This document shows, piece after piece, positions 1 through 5,301 of a stretch of 6,725 nucleotides of DNA. The DNA lies in NCBI GenBank assembly GCA_016710685.1, contig JADJVC010000029.1:1-6725 (forward strand). The letters run 5' to 3'. This DNA comes from Flavobacteriales bacterium. GTDB lineage: Bacteria; Bacteroidota; Bacteroidia; Flavobacteriales_F; PHOS-HE28. The notes beneath the pieces were generated by a model. That model had not been told where the DNA came from, ran no database searches, and saw only the letters and a program-made list of their open reading frames with translations. Positions within the stretch are counted from its first letter, which is position 1; each line of letters opens with the position of its first letter. A program made the position numbers and the translations under genes.

Positions 1-181
1 AAATAACCCCAGGGCCCTTCAGGAGACGTCTGGCCACCCCGATCCATAGAAGCTCGCCTCGGGACCAAGGAACGCAACTGGGGCCAACGTCGCTTGAGCA
101 ATGGGCATGCTCGGTTGGGTTCGTCGGTTGTGCTTGGGGCCCAAGGCTTGTAACGTGCCTCTACCAACCTTGGGGGTAGTT
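1..181. other. Leader region without a supportable gene
   Basis: I find no reading frame here that I would defend as a gene. One forward frame is open from base 3 to 178, but it has no credible start and an unconvincing composition. A short palindromic element, CTTGGG-G-CCCAAG at 133-145, sits about 40 bases before the first gene. Its one-base centre is too small for a good hairpin, so it would act as a DNA-level palindrome if it acts at all. No convincing sigma70-type promoter was found. Confidence 0.4.
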
Positions 182-370
182 ATGATTCACATCTTCGTCA
201 TCGCACTATTATGCGTACTGATTTTGTACGTGGTCTATACGTACCTGCCGATGGACGGGGCGCTGAAAAAGCCCATCTTTGCCGTGCTGTCGATCCTGTT
301 TTTGATCTGGTTCATCTACGCCCTGTACGGCCAAGGCGTCTTTGCGGGCACGCTGGGATCACTTCGGTAG
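182..370 (+). CDS. Small two-helix membrane protein (Thivi_2564-like)
   Basis: A 62-residue, almost wholly hydrophobic protein. Helix one spans about residues 2-19, followed by a short polar turn with TYLPMDGALKK (20-30), then helix two at about 32-49 and a short glycine-rich tail. The turn followed by a second Ile/Leu/Trp helix resembles the Thivi_2564 family of small bacterial membrane proteins, whose function is unknown. I chose the ATG at 182 because GGGGG lies five bases upstream and the protein then begins directly with the first helix. An upstream in-frame ATG at 101 would add an arginine-rich, non-homologous leader and has no ribosome site. The gene ends inside the 3' end of the convergent repressor gene (12-base overlap). 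In a phage a holin-like role is conceivable, but it lies away from the lysis genes. Confidence 0.65.
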   Translation: MIHIFVIALLCVLILYVVYTYLPMDGALKKPIFAVLSILFLIWFIYALYGQGVFAGTLGSLR

Positions 371-565
371 TAACCGAAGGACCTCTTGGCTGTCGGTGTG
401 AGCCCAAGCCGCGATAGCGACAAGATGTTTGATGCGCTTAGGGTGGGTCCTGTCCGCTTCCCAACTTTGCCAGGTGTGTCTGCCGACCTGGCACGCCTTG
501 GCCGCGACCTCTTGACGCTGCCCACGCTCGGCACGGCGGCCCCGTAACCACGCGCCAAATGTCAT
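359..565 (-). CDS. XRE/Cro-CI-type helix-turn-helix repressor
   Basis: A 68-residue protein that is little more than one helix-turn-helix domain of the Cro/CI (XRE) class. The pattern LRGRRAERGQRQEVAAKA (7-24) followed by CQVGRHTWQSWEADR (25-39) matches the family: Gln18 and the EVA helix form the first HTH helix, and residues 30-38, ending in WE, form the recognition helix. The ATG at 565 is chosen over the one at 607 because AGGGGGAGAT lies just before it and the domain then starts at residue 2. It is read divergently from the recombination operon and faces an upstream region rich in repeated half-sites. It is therefore likely to control that operon, its own gene, or both. It lacks a CI-type cleavage domain, so it may be Cro-like or an antirepressor-controlled repressor. 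Confidence 0.8.
   Translation of the reverse strand: MTFGAWLRGRRAERGQRQEVAAKACQVGRHTWQSWEADRTHPKRIKHLVAIAAWAHTDSQEVLRLLPK
362..379. terminator. Perfect 7-bp hairpin at the convergent gene ends
   Basis: CTTCGGT-AGTA-ACCGAAG forms a perfect seven-base stem with a four-base loop. It overlaps the stop codon of the rightward membrane protein and lies at the end of the leftward repressor gene. No U-run follows on either strand, so if it terminates transcription it is not a canonical intrinsic terminator. It could instead be a transcript-end stabiliser serving both converging genes. Confidence 0.35.
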
Positions 566-589
566 TATCTCCCCCTGCATGTATGCTCC

Positions 590-691
590 TTGCCTACCAA
601 AATGCAACTATTTTGCCTAGCCTACTCGACATGCCGTATGGCGATGCTAACATCTCAGTATGGACCAAAACAATGCATTCTGTCGAGTAGG
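590..691. promoter_or_regulatory. Operator-like repeats in the divergent control region
   Basis: CCTACTCGACA at 621-631 and its exact reverse complement TGTCGAGTAGG at 681-691 form an 11-bp inverted repeat with a 49-base centre. The left arm covers the -35 box of the rightward promoter. The right arm lies inside the first gene, at codons 8-11. In addition TTGCCTA occurs twice (590-596 and 613-619, start-to-start 23 bases), and GCCTA is repeated at 592, 615 and 620. This density of half-sites between a repressor gene and its divergent operon suggests cooperative operators, for example looping between the two arms. That the neighbouring XRE protein binds here is inference. Confidence 0.55.
626..659 (+). 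promoter_or_regulatory. Candidate rightward early promoter, leaderless start
   Basis: TCGACA at 626-631 matches five of six bases of the sigma70 -35 consensus. TAACAT at 648-653 matches four of six bases of the -10, with a 16-base spacer. Six bases after the -10 comes the ATG at 660, so transcription would begin at or next to the start codon. This fits the absence of any Shine-Dalgarno sequence before that ATG and suggests a leaderless mRNA, as with the lambda cI transcript from PRM. The -35 box lies within the left arm of the 11-bp inverted repeat, so a bound repressor would block it. Confidence 0.5.
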
Positions 692-992
692 AAAACAACT
701 AGGGCTAGATAACGAGCCAAAAAAGGAGCTGTCGCTGATCAGCGGCAGGGCGTATCGCGTGGATGACAAGGAGGTACTTGAGGCCGCCGAGGCCCTGCAT
801 AACTCCCTTGCGTTCTATCTCAAGCGCTACGAGGGCGTGGAAATCACCACGGGCCAGGACGTGTACGGCATCGCGAAAAAGCCATGGTCGCAGATTTGCG
901 CCACCGATGGCTTTGCCAAGGAGTGGCTCTGCAGAGTCGCCATGGACATGCTGGAGCACGCCCGGCTAGACAAAGGGGGCAACCATGGCTGA
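660..992 (+). CDS. Early phage protein of unknown function
   Basis: I do not recognise this 110-residue protein. It is polar and probably mostly helical, with a central amphipathic stretch around DDKEVLEAAEALHNSLAFYL (residues 35-54) and a C-terminal helix near KEWLCRVAMDMLEHARLDKG. There is no signal peptide or membrane segment. It is the first gene of the recombination operon and overlaps the next gene by eight bases, so the two are probably translationally coupled. The ATG at 660 has no ribosome site but lies exactly where a leaderless transcript from the upstream promoter would start. An alternative start is the GTG at 759, which has a weak AGGG upstream and would remove the less conserved-looking first 33 residues. 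Confidence 0.6.
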   Translation: MDQNNAFCRVGKQLGLDNEPKKELSLISGRAYRVDDKEVLEAAEALHNSLAFYLKRYEGVEITTGQDVYGIAKKPWSQICATDGFAKEWLCRVAMDMLEHARLDKGGNHG

Positions 993-1299
993 GCTACACA
1001 CAAGCCCATGCCCCGCTTGCGAGGGCGGCAAGATTGAGTACGCGATTGGACACCCCATGGACCCGTACTCGGGCTCGTTTTTCAGCGAGTGCTACCTGTG
1101 CTTTGGCTCAGGGGAGATTGCGTACTACGGCTGGGATTGCAAGGCGTGCGATAACCAACGCGCCTTGGCCCCCAAGGGCTACCACGAGCCAGGAACCCAG
1201 GGCCACGAATACGGCCGGTGTGACTATTGCAGCGCCGAGTCCGGGTTGCACGATGCCGATCTGGTGCTACCTTGTGCTGAGCAAAAGGAGCACGCATGA
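985..1299 (+). CDS. Small zinc-binding protein with four CxxC knuckles
   Basis: A 104-residue protein with four CxxC pairs: CPAC (residues 9-12), CYLC (36-39), CKAC (52-55) and CDYC (79-82). The first two occur as CPACEGG and CYLCFGSGE, the pattern of the DnaJ-type cysteine-rich zinc domain. The last two form a second probable zinc site. This implies two structural zinc ions and a nucleic-acid- or protein-binding role, not catalysis. The start is clear: AAAGGGGG lies five bases before the ATG. It overlaps the preceding gene by eight bases and the recombinase by four (ATGA), so it belongs to the same translationally coupled operon. A role in loading or regulating the recombinase is possible but unproven. 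Confidence 0.7.
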   Translation: MAELHTSPCPACEGGKIEYAIGHPMDPYSGSFFSECYLCFGSGEIAYYGWDCKACDNQRALAPKGYHEPGTQGHEYGRCDYCSAESGLHDADLVLPCAEQKEHA

Positions 1300-2117
1300 G
1301 CTTTTTTACCGAGCGTCAACTGACGGTGCTGAAGGAGCAGCTCTGCTACTCCAAGGACGACAGAAAACGGCTTTCCCCTTCGGAGTTTGACCAGTTCATC
1401 ATCACCGCCGAGCGGCTTGAGCTTGACCCGCTATCCCGTCAAATCTACGCCTCAAAGCGCTGGGCATCCGCCCCAGACGGGGGCGAATGGGTTCTGTCTG
1501 TCGAGCCGACCATTGACGGGCTACGGCTGGTAGCCGAAAGGACGGGCGAATACGAGGGTCAGGATGGGCCCTTTTGGTGCGGCCACGATGGCCAATGGGC
1601 CGATGTGTGGCTCAAGCAAGAGCCGCCCGTCGCGGCCAAGGTGGGCGTCTACCGCAAGGGGTTTCGCACAGCACTGTATGCCGTGGCCAAGTTCGACGAG
1701 TACGTGCAAAAAAGAAAAGATGGCAAGCCCGCGGCCATGTGGGCCAAGATGCCGGACCTTATGACCGCAAAGGTCGCGGAGGCCCTGGCCTTGCGCCGTG
1801 CGTTCCCCAAGAGCCTATCTGGGATCTACACACACGACGAGATGGCCCAGGCCGGAAGCAAAACCATCGAGATCGACCAAGGCACAGAAGAAGAAGACGC
1901 CATGTCCGAAGCCTTAGCAGGCGTGATCTTGCTTTTGAAACAATACCAGCTCAATGGCTCCTCGGAGGAGATCCAAGCGATTCGCAAGGATGTCTTGACC
2001 CAAGCGTTCGGCTCGCCCCTTTGGACCAAGATCAAGGACCTTGATCACCAAGCGCTGCTTGACGGCAAAGATAAGCTGCAGCATGCGCTAGAAGCCATGG
2101 CCCCGCGTGAAGGCTAA
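1296..2117 (+). CDS. bet: Phage single-strand annealing protein, Bet/RecT family
   Basis: A 273-residue protein close in length to lambda Bet (261). This family anneals complementary single strands during phage recombination, using ends resected by a partner exonuclease. Family signatures are clear. LDPLSRQIYA (residues 43-52) is followed by IDGLRLVAERTGEYEG (74-89), the most characteristic Bet block. Then comes WAKMPDLMTAKVAEALALRR with AFP and GIYTHDEM at about residues 149-184. The roughly 85 residues after this are variable and acidic, as in relatives, where that part recruits partners. The start has a strong AAAAGGAG five bases upstream and overlaps the preceding stop as ATGA. The gene overlaps the exonuclease gene by 11 bases. 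There is no sign of damage. Confidence 0.93.
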   Translation: MSFFTERQLTVLKEQLCYSKDDRKRLSPSEFDQFIITAERLELDPLSRQIYASKRWASAPDGGEWVLSVEPTIDGLRLVAERTGEYEGQDGPFWCGHDGQWADVWLKQEPPVAAKVGVYRKGFRTALYAVAKFDEYVQKRKDGKPAAMWAKMPDLMTAKVAEALALRRAFPKSLSGIYTHDEMAQAGSKTIEIDQGTEEEDAMSEALAGVILLLKQYQLNGSSEEIQAIRKDVLTQAFGSPLWTKIKDLDHQALLDGKDKLQHALEAMAPREG

Positions 2118-2868
2118 GCCGTACCGCATCGTGTGCCATAGCGCCGATAAAGCGCGCTGGCTTTATGAGCGTCAAGAATCCATCGGCGCATCGGACAAGC
2201 TCACCCCGTCGCTCATCAAAGACAAACTCGGGGAATCCGAGCCGTTCTTGGGCAACCGTAAAATGCGGATGGGATCTATCTTGGAAAGGGCCGCTATCGA
2301 CGGTTTCCAAACCTGGTCAGGGCTACGCACTCGCCCCTCTGGCGTGATGGTCAGGTCCAAGCAATACCCCTTCATGCATGCCACCTTGGACGGCCTGTGC
2401 ATGACGCCGAAGAAATCCAAGGGCCTGCAATACTTCTTGGAGACTGAGATGCAGATGGGCTCAGAGCGCGTGGCCAGTATCTTGGCGGACAGACGCCTTG
2501 CGGTCCTTGAAGTCAAAGTTCCCGACATCTTCAGCTTACATAGATGGGGTCACGTCCGCCTCGAGCACAAGAAAGTTGGAGACGACATGCTGAGCTATCA
2601 TGTGTTTGTGCGCCTCAAGGACGAGCCGCCCAAAATGTATATGACCCAAGTGCAGCACCAGCTTGCCGTCACGGGGTTTGAGGCCGCATGGCTTGTCGCG
2701 CTCATCGGCGGAAAAACATTCGTCGCTCATTACATCGTGCGCAACGAAGCGATGATCACCGAGCGTATCCGTCGATGTGCCGAGATGTGGAGCCACATCG
2801 AAAAAGCACGCGAGCAACAAGAGATAGAAGACCAAGCCACGTTTGAAGAAATCATGCAGATGCAATGA
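2107..2868 (+). CDS. YqaJ-type phage recombination exonuclease
   Basis: A 253-residue member of the lambda-exonuclease/YqaJ group of PD-(D/E)XK nucleases, the usual partner of Bet/RecT annealases. It degrades one strand of double-stranded ends. Visible motifs in order: ESIGASD near residues 24-30, MGSILERAAIDGF with Glu60, HATLDG with Asp95, LEVKVP with Glu135 and Lys137 (the catalytic D-ExK set), and TQVQHQLAVTG (180-190), the conserved Gln-rich helix. The spans between Asp95 and Glu135 and after LEVKVP are longer than in compact homologues and may be lineage insertions. The start is GTG, inside the end of bet. No other start keeps the N-terminal motif, and the ribosome site is weak, which suggests translational coupling to bet. 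Confidence 0.88.
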   Translation: MKAKPYRIVCHSADKARWLYERQESIGASDKLTPSLIKDKLGESEPFLGNRKMRMGSILERAAIDGFQTWSGLRTRPSGVMVRSKQYPFMHATLDGLCMTPKKSKGLQYFLETEMQMGSERVASILADRRLAVLEVKVPDIFSLHRWGHVRLEHKKVGDDMLSYHVFVRLKDEPPKMYMTQVQHQLAVTGFEAAWLVALIGGKTFVAHYIVRNEAMITERIRRCAEMWSHIEKAREQQEIEDQATFEEIMQMQ

Positions 2869-2879
2869 AGGGATCGACA

Positions 2880-3428
2880 ATGAAACGAAAGCACATGTTT
2901 TTGGTAACACTCTTGCTCATGGCTTGCGCCGATGAGGAACCGCCGACCGAACCCGATGCGGCCATCCCTGATGCTGGGCTCGACGAAGCGGATGCACAAA
3001 GCGATGCAGACGAGTTGCCCGATGCTGCCCAGCTGGACGTCCCGCCGCCCGTGCCGACCACGGTTTACGAGGCGGATTGCGACGTTTCGGTGTACGTGGA
3101 TCTGAGCGGGCAGGGCGCTTGGCCGTATTACACAAGCTGGTTTGCAACGTTTCCGCTATCGGATTTGGACGGTCCCATTCAACAGGTGGTCAAAGTCTTG
3201 ATGTGTGATCCGCACCCGCAAAATAACGGCCGCTGCCCGCCGCACTGGAATTGCGACCGAGACGAAGATCCCGAACACCCCGGCTGCGTGTGGAGCACGC
3301 ATGAGATGAAGAACGACGGGCTCAGGGTCGCCTGTGGCCAAGAGTATTTTGGTTTGATTGGTAGCGACTTTGACTTCTACCGTTACCGCTTCCAAACGGC
3401 CTTGCTTGAAGTCACGCACAGACAATAG
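2880..3428 (+). CDS. Secreted lipoprotein with Asp/Ala-rich linker
   Basis: A 182-residue protein with a clear lipoprotein signal: basic start MKRKH, a hydrophobic core, and the lipobox LLMAC ending at Cys16. Then comes a linker of about 35 residues dominated by Asp, Ala, Glu and Pro (DAAIPDAGLDEADAQSDAD), encoded by repeated GATGC units. The globular part has six cysteines (DCD, LMC, GRC, NCD, GCV, ACG), enough for three disulfides. I do not recognise the domain. The ATG at 2880 is preferred over that at 2865 because AAGGG lies seven bases before it and it gives a standard signal peptide. It follows the exonuclease by 11 bases in an early operon. A lysogen-expressed surface protein that blocks superinfection is possible, but nothing here proves it. 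Confidence 0.75.
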   Translation: MKRKHMFLVTLLLMACADEEPPTEPDAAIPDAGLDEADAQSDADELPDAAQLDVPPPVPTTVYEADCDVSVYVDLSGQGAWPYYTSWFATFPLSDLDGPIQQVVKVLMCDPHPQNNGRCPPHWNCDRDEDPEHPGCVWSTHEMKNDGLRVACGQEYFGLIGSDFDFYRYRFQTALLEVTHRQ

Positions 3429-3442
3429 TTTCACGTGGAACA
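3427..3442. promoter_or_regulatory. parS: parS-like ParB-binding site
   Basis: AGTTTCACGTGGAACA contains GTTTCACGTGGAAC, a full match to the bacterial chromosomal parS core GTTNCACGTGNAAC. Over 16 bases it differs from the reverse complement of the Bacillus subtilis site only at the first base. The 12 fixed positions would occur by chance about once in 17 Mb of random sequence, so coincidence in this window is unlikely. The first bases overlap the TAG stop of the lipoprotein gene, placing the site in the gap before the next gene. No parA or parB lies in the window. It could recruit the host ParB, or a ParB encoded elsewhere on the element. Confidence 0.7.
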
Positions 3443-3492
3443 AAGGGACGCAAAATAGAAATCGTCCGGTGTGGGCTGGTATACTTCGTTAG

Positions 3493-3759
3493 GTGATCCC
3501 GCACCAAATCTTGAGCAAGCAAATGCTCTGCTCCACCATGCATGCCACGTTCCAGTCGTCGCAATCGCATGCGATTCACTATTGCGACGTGTTCTTAGAC
3601 GGGATCAGCTACGGATCAGGCTTCGCCACGACAAGGCGCGATGCGTTGCGCGAGGCGATGCATAACGCCGTCGATGCGCTGGTACGTGAGCGCTTCCCGT
3701 CTGGCACCGAGGAAGCCACCGTCGAGGATGAAGTCAAAATCCTATGGGACAAGACCTGA
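3493..3759 (+). CDS. Small protein resembling a dsRNA-binding domain
   Basis: An 88-residue protein of no certain family. Residues 25-66 read SHAIHY, CDVFLDGISYGSGFATTRRD, ALREAMHNAVDALVRE. This follows the C-terminal two-thirds of a double-stranded-RNA-binding domain: a strand ending in VDG, a YGxG turn, a second strand, then a basic TRRDA cap on an Ala-rich helix (canonical GxGxSKKxAKxxAAxxAL). The N-terminal helix of that fold is short or divergent here. An acidic tail follows. The start is unsure: the GTG at 3493 comes directly after an in-frame stop and has no ribosome site, and ATGs at 3523 and 3538 are alternatives. It ends 18 bases inside the convergent transglycosylase gene. An HPF- or phage-specific relative would be the main alternative. 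Confidence 0.5.
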   Translation: MIPHQILSKQMLCSTMHATFQSSQSHAIHYCDVFLDGISYGSGFATTRRDALREAMHNAVDALVRERFPSGTEEATVEDEVKILWDKT

Positions 3760-4311
3760 GAGCGTGGCGTATCTGTGCATCACGCGCCCCGCATAGCCGT
3801 TTTTCTGACAGCGGCCCGTGTTGTAATACCCCAGGGCTCGCTCGACCGATCCGCATGTTTTGGTCGCGGTGGCCAATAGAGTCGCCGCCCTGTCGATGAC
3901 TTCCTTCTGGCAGGCGCCTGTCTCCTTTTTGCAGGATTCCCGGTAGCGCTCGTCTTTGACGAAACGCACCTGACGGCCCACGCCCCTAGGGTGCAGCTGC
4001 ATGATCCCAGCTTCCCCCACCTGGCCCTGGGCAAAGGGGTTTAGCCCCGACTCATGCAGCGCGATGGCGGATAACACCAAGGGATCTACCCCGTGCTTAG
4101 CGGCTGCGTCTTCTATCCACTGAGCCAATAACTTGATGCGCTTAGCGCAGCCCATGCGAGCAACACGACAATGAGCCACAGTAACGCGCTGTCCACTCGG
4201 TGTGGTCCAAACGGTGATCGCTTGGGTGAGTTTCTCATGTAACGCCAGCTGCGCCTGGGCCGCTGGGGCTAAAAGCCATAGGCACAAAATAACGGTTCGT
4301 TTGATTGGCAT
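3742..4311 (-). CDS. Secreted lytic transglycosylase (SLT domain)
   Basis: A 189-residue protein with a Sec signal peptide (MPIKR, hydrophobic core, probable cleavage after AQA at residue 20), followed by a goose-lysozyme-like SLT domain. Family motifs: ALHESGLNP with catalytic Glu87, GEAGIMQLHP (99-108), and ALGYYNTGR near residue 160, matching the ESxxNP, GxMQ and AYNxG blocks. It cleaves glycan strands of peptidoglycan, acting in the periplasm. The ATG at 4311 has AAGGTGA just upstream. The GTG at 4317 would only add two residues. Several cysteines in the mature part suggest a disulfide-stabilised exported enzyme. It lies 35 bases after the amidase gene and is the last gene of the leftward block. 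It could aid lysis or, less likely, DNA entry or host wall turnover. Confidence 0.88.
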   Translation of the reverse strand: MPIKRTVILCLWLLAPAAQAQLALHEKLTQAITVWTTPSGQRVTVAHCRVARMGCAKRIKLLAQWIEDAAAKHGVDPLVLSAIALHESGLNPFAQGQVGEAGIMQLHPRGVGRQVRFVKDERYRESCKKETGACQKEVIDRAATLLATATKTCGSVERALGYYNTGRCQKNGYAGRVMHRYATLSGLVP

Positions 4312-4346
4312 AGTCACCTTTTAGCATAGGTTGCTCCACATGGTGC

Positions 4347-4982
4347 CTAGATGTAGCCACATTCTGACAAAACTTCAAAGGGCTCAAGCCCAGGGTCCAC
4401 CTTGCGTGTCGTTAGGTGGAAATGGCCCACAATGCCGCTATAGGTGGCGAGTTCTTCTTTGGTGAGGGTGCGGCGGATCACGGTGCCTGTGGCATCCCTT
4501 GGCAAGCGCATGGGGATGGTGGGAAACCACCGCACTATGGCGGCTAACAAAAACACAAACGCGTGCATCTGCTCGGGGGTGAATACGGCCACATCGTACT
4601 TTTTGCCGTTGATGTCTTGGCTCGTGGTTTGGCGCTTTTTGCCTTTGGGAACCTTGTGTCCGAAGCTTGCAATCTCACAGCCGATGGAGCGCGCATTGTA
4701 ATCCCCCGCATCAAAAGTGTCTACATGCGCGGGGTCTGCAAACTGGTAAATGGTTGCCTCGGGGTCAATGTAAAACTCCACGCCAAGCGGTGCTGGTCGC
4801 AGCTTGCCAGTGGTCTTGTCTTTGGTTTTGTGGTTGATGAGCGTGTTGTACAGAGTCGCTGCGGGGTTTTCTGCGCCTGTCCAATGCCCAACAAACAAAT
4901 CTGGCTCTCTTGTGCGCCTACGGGCGCCCTTGCCTGGCACAAACTGCATGCCGTGCTCGTGCCAATCGATCACGGACCGCAC
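4347..4982 (-). CDS. N-acetylmuramoyl-L-alanine amidase (Amidase_2 endolysin)
   Basis: A 211-residue zinc amidase that would cut the bond between MurNAc and the stem peptide. The zinc ligands are visible: His33 in VGHWTG, His187 in IVGHFH and Asp196 in RKVDPG. Between them are IYQFAD, the core strand ARSIGCEIASFG, and the helix around TPEQMHAFVFLL. There is no signal peptide, so release would need a holin, as for a classic endolysin. There is also no separate cell-wall-binding domain. The start is uncertain: the GTG at 4982 has no ribosome site. The preceding gene's TAA overlaps an ATG (TAATG, 5014-5018) that is one base out of frame with this gene, so the true start may have been lost by an indel. 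Confidence 0.87.
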   Translation of the reverse strand: MRSVIDWHEHGMQFVPGKGARRRTREPDLFVGHWTGAENPAATLYNTLINHKTKDKTTGKLRPAPLGVEFYIDPEATIYQFADPAHVDTFDAGDYNARSIGCEIASFGHKVPKGKKRQTTSQDINGKKYDVAVFTPEQMHAFVFLLAAIVRWFPTIPMRLPRDATGTVIRRTLTKEELATYSGIVGHFHLTTRKVDPGLEPFEVLSECGYI

Positions 4983-5015
4983 ACGCTACGCATTTGTCTC
5001 GGATGATAAGTGACA

Positions 5016-5252
5016 TTACGGCGCCTTCGGTGGATGGCCCTCTTTACGCTTTCGCTCCTCGATGATCTGATCCACGGCCTTGACCGTCTCATGGGTTGCA
5101 ATGCGCTTGGGGGGCTCGTTGACCAAGTTCTCAAGCACCGCCCTGATTTCTTCCGGATCTTTGCCCATGGATAATAACCTTGCTGCGCTCGATGTCGCGC
5201 CTGCCAAGATGGTGGCCAGTTGCCCAATCCATCCGCGCTGCGTGCGTGCCAT
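5016..5252 (-). CDS. Small helical phage protein, possibly 5'-frameshifted
   Basis: A 78-residue protein of unknown function: an Ala/Leu-rich N-terminal helix (GQLATILAGATSSAARLL), a GKDPEEIRAVLENLV segment (30-44) and a highly charged basic C-terminus ending IIEERKRKEGHPPKAP. The ATG at 5252 has AAGGGG eight bases upstream. However, a better placed start lies at 5298, three bases after the previous stop and six bases after GGAG. It encodes MELADILQGIS before running out of frame. Skipping one base near 5267-5269 would join it to this gene through QGADFMARTQRG. The original protein may therefore have been about 15 residues longer. The last base of the TAA stop begins an ATG on the amidase side. 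Confidence 0.6.
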   Translation of the reverse strand: MARTQRGWIGQLATILAGATSSAARLLSMGKDPEEIRAVLENLVNEPPKRIATHETVKAVDQIIEERKRKEGHPPKAP

Positions 5253-5301
5253 AAAGTCCGCCCCTTGAGATGCCCTGTAAGATGTCCGCTAGCTCCATGG
5301 G

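Noticed and set aside
101..181. Upstream ATG giving an 89-residue version of the first membrane protein
   Set aside because: The extra 27 residues are Arg/Gly/Cys-rich and have no ribosome site. The ATG at 182 has GGGGG upstream and fits the small-protein family length.
884..1390. A 168-codon rightward reading frame
   Set aside because: It lies across the zinc protein and the start of bet in another frame, and its product is Arg/Ala/Thr-rich with no motifs, typical of out-of-frame GC-rich coding.
1574..2044. A 156-codon rightward frame inside bet
   Set aside because: It has Arg-rich, low-complexity composition and sits wholly within a confidently identified recombinase gene.
3471..3665. An alternative 64-codon frame beginning MGWYTSLGD before the dsRBD-like gene
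   Set aside because: Its first 30 residues look protein-like and could be the displaced N-terminal helix of the dsRBD-like protein. The rest is Arg-rich, there is no ribosome site, and I could not justify a frameshift.
4563..5006. A 147-codon rightward frame antisense to the amidase
   Set aside because: It is the mirror of a gene with clear zinc-ligand motifs, and no ribosome site supports it.
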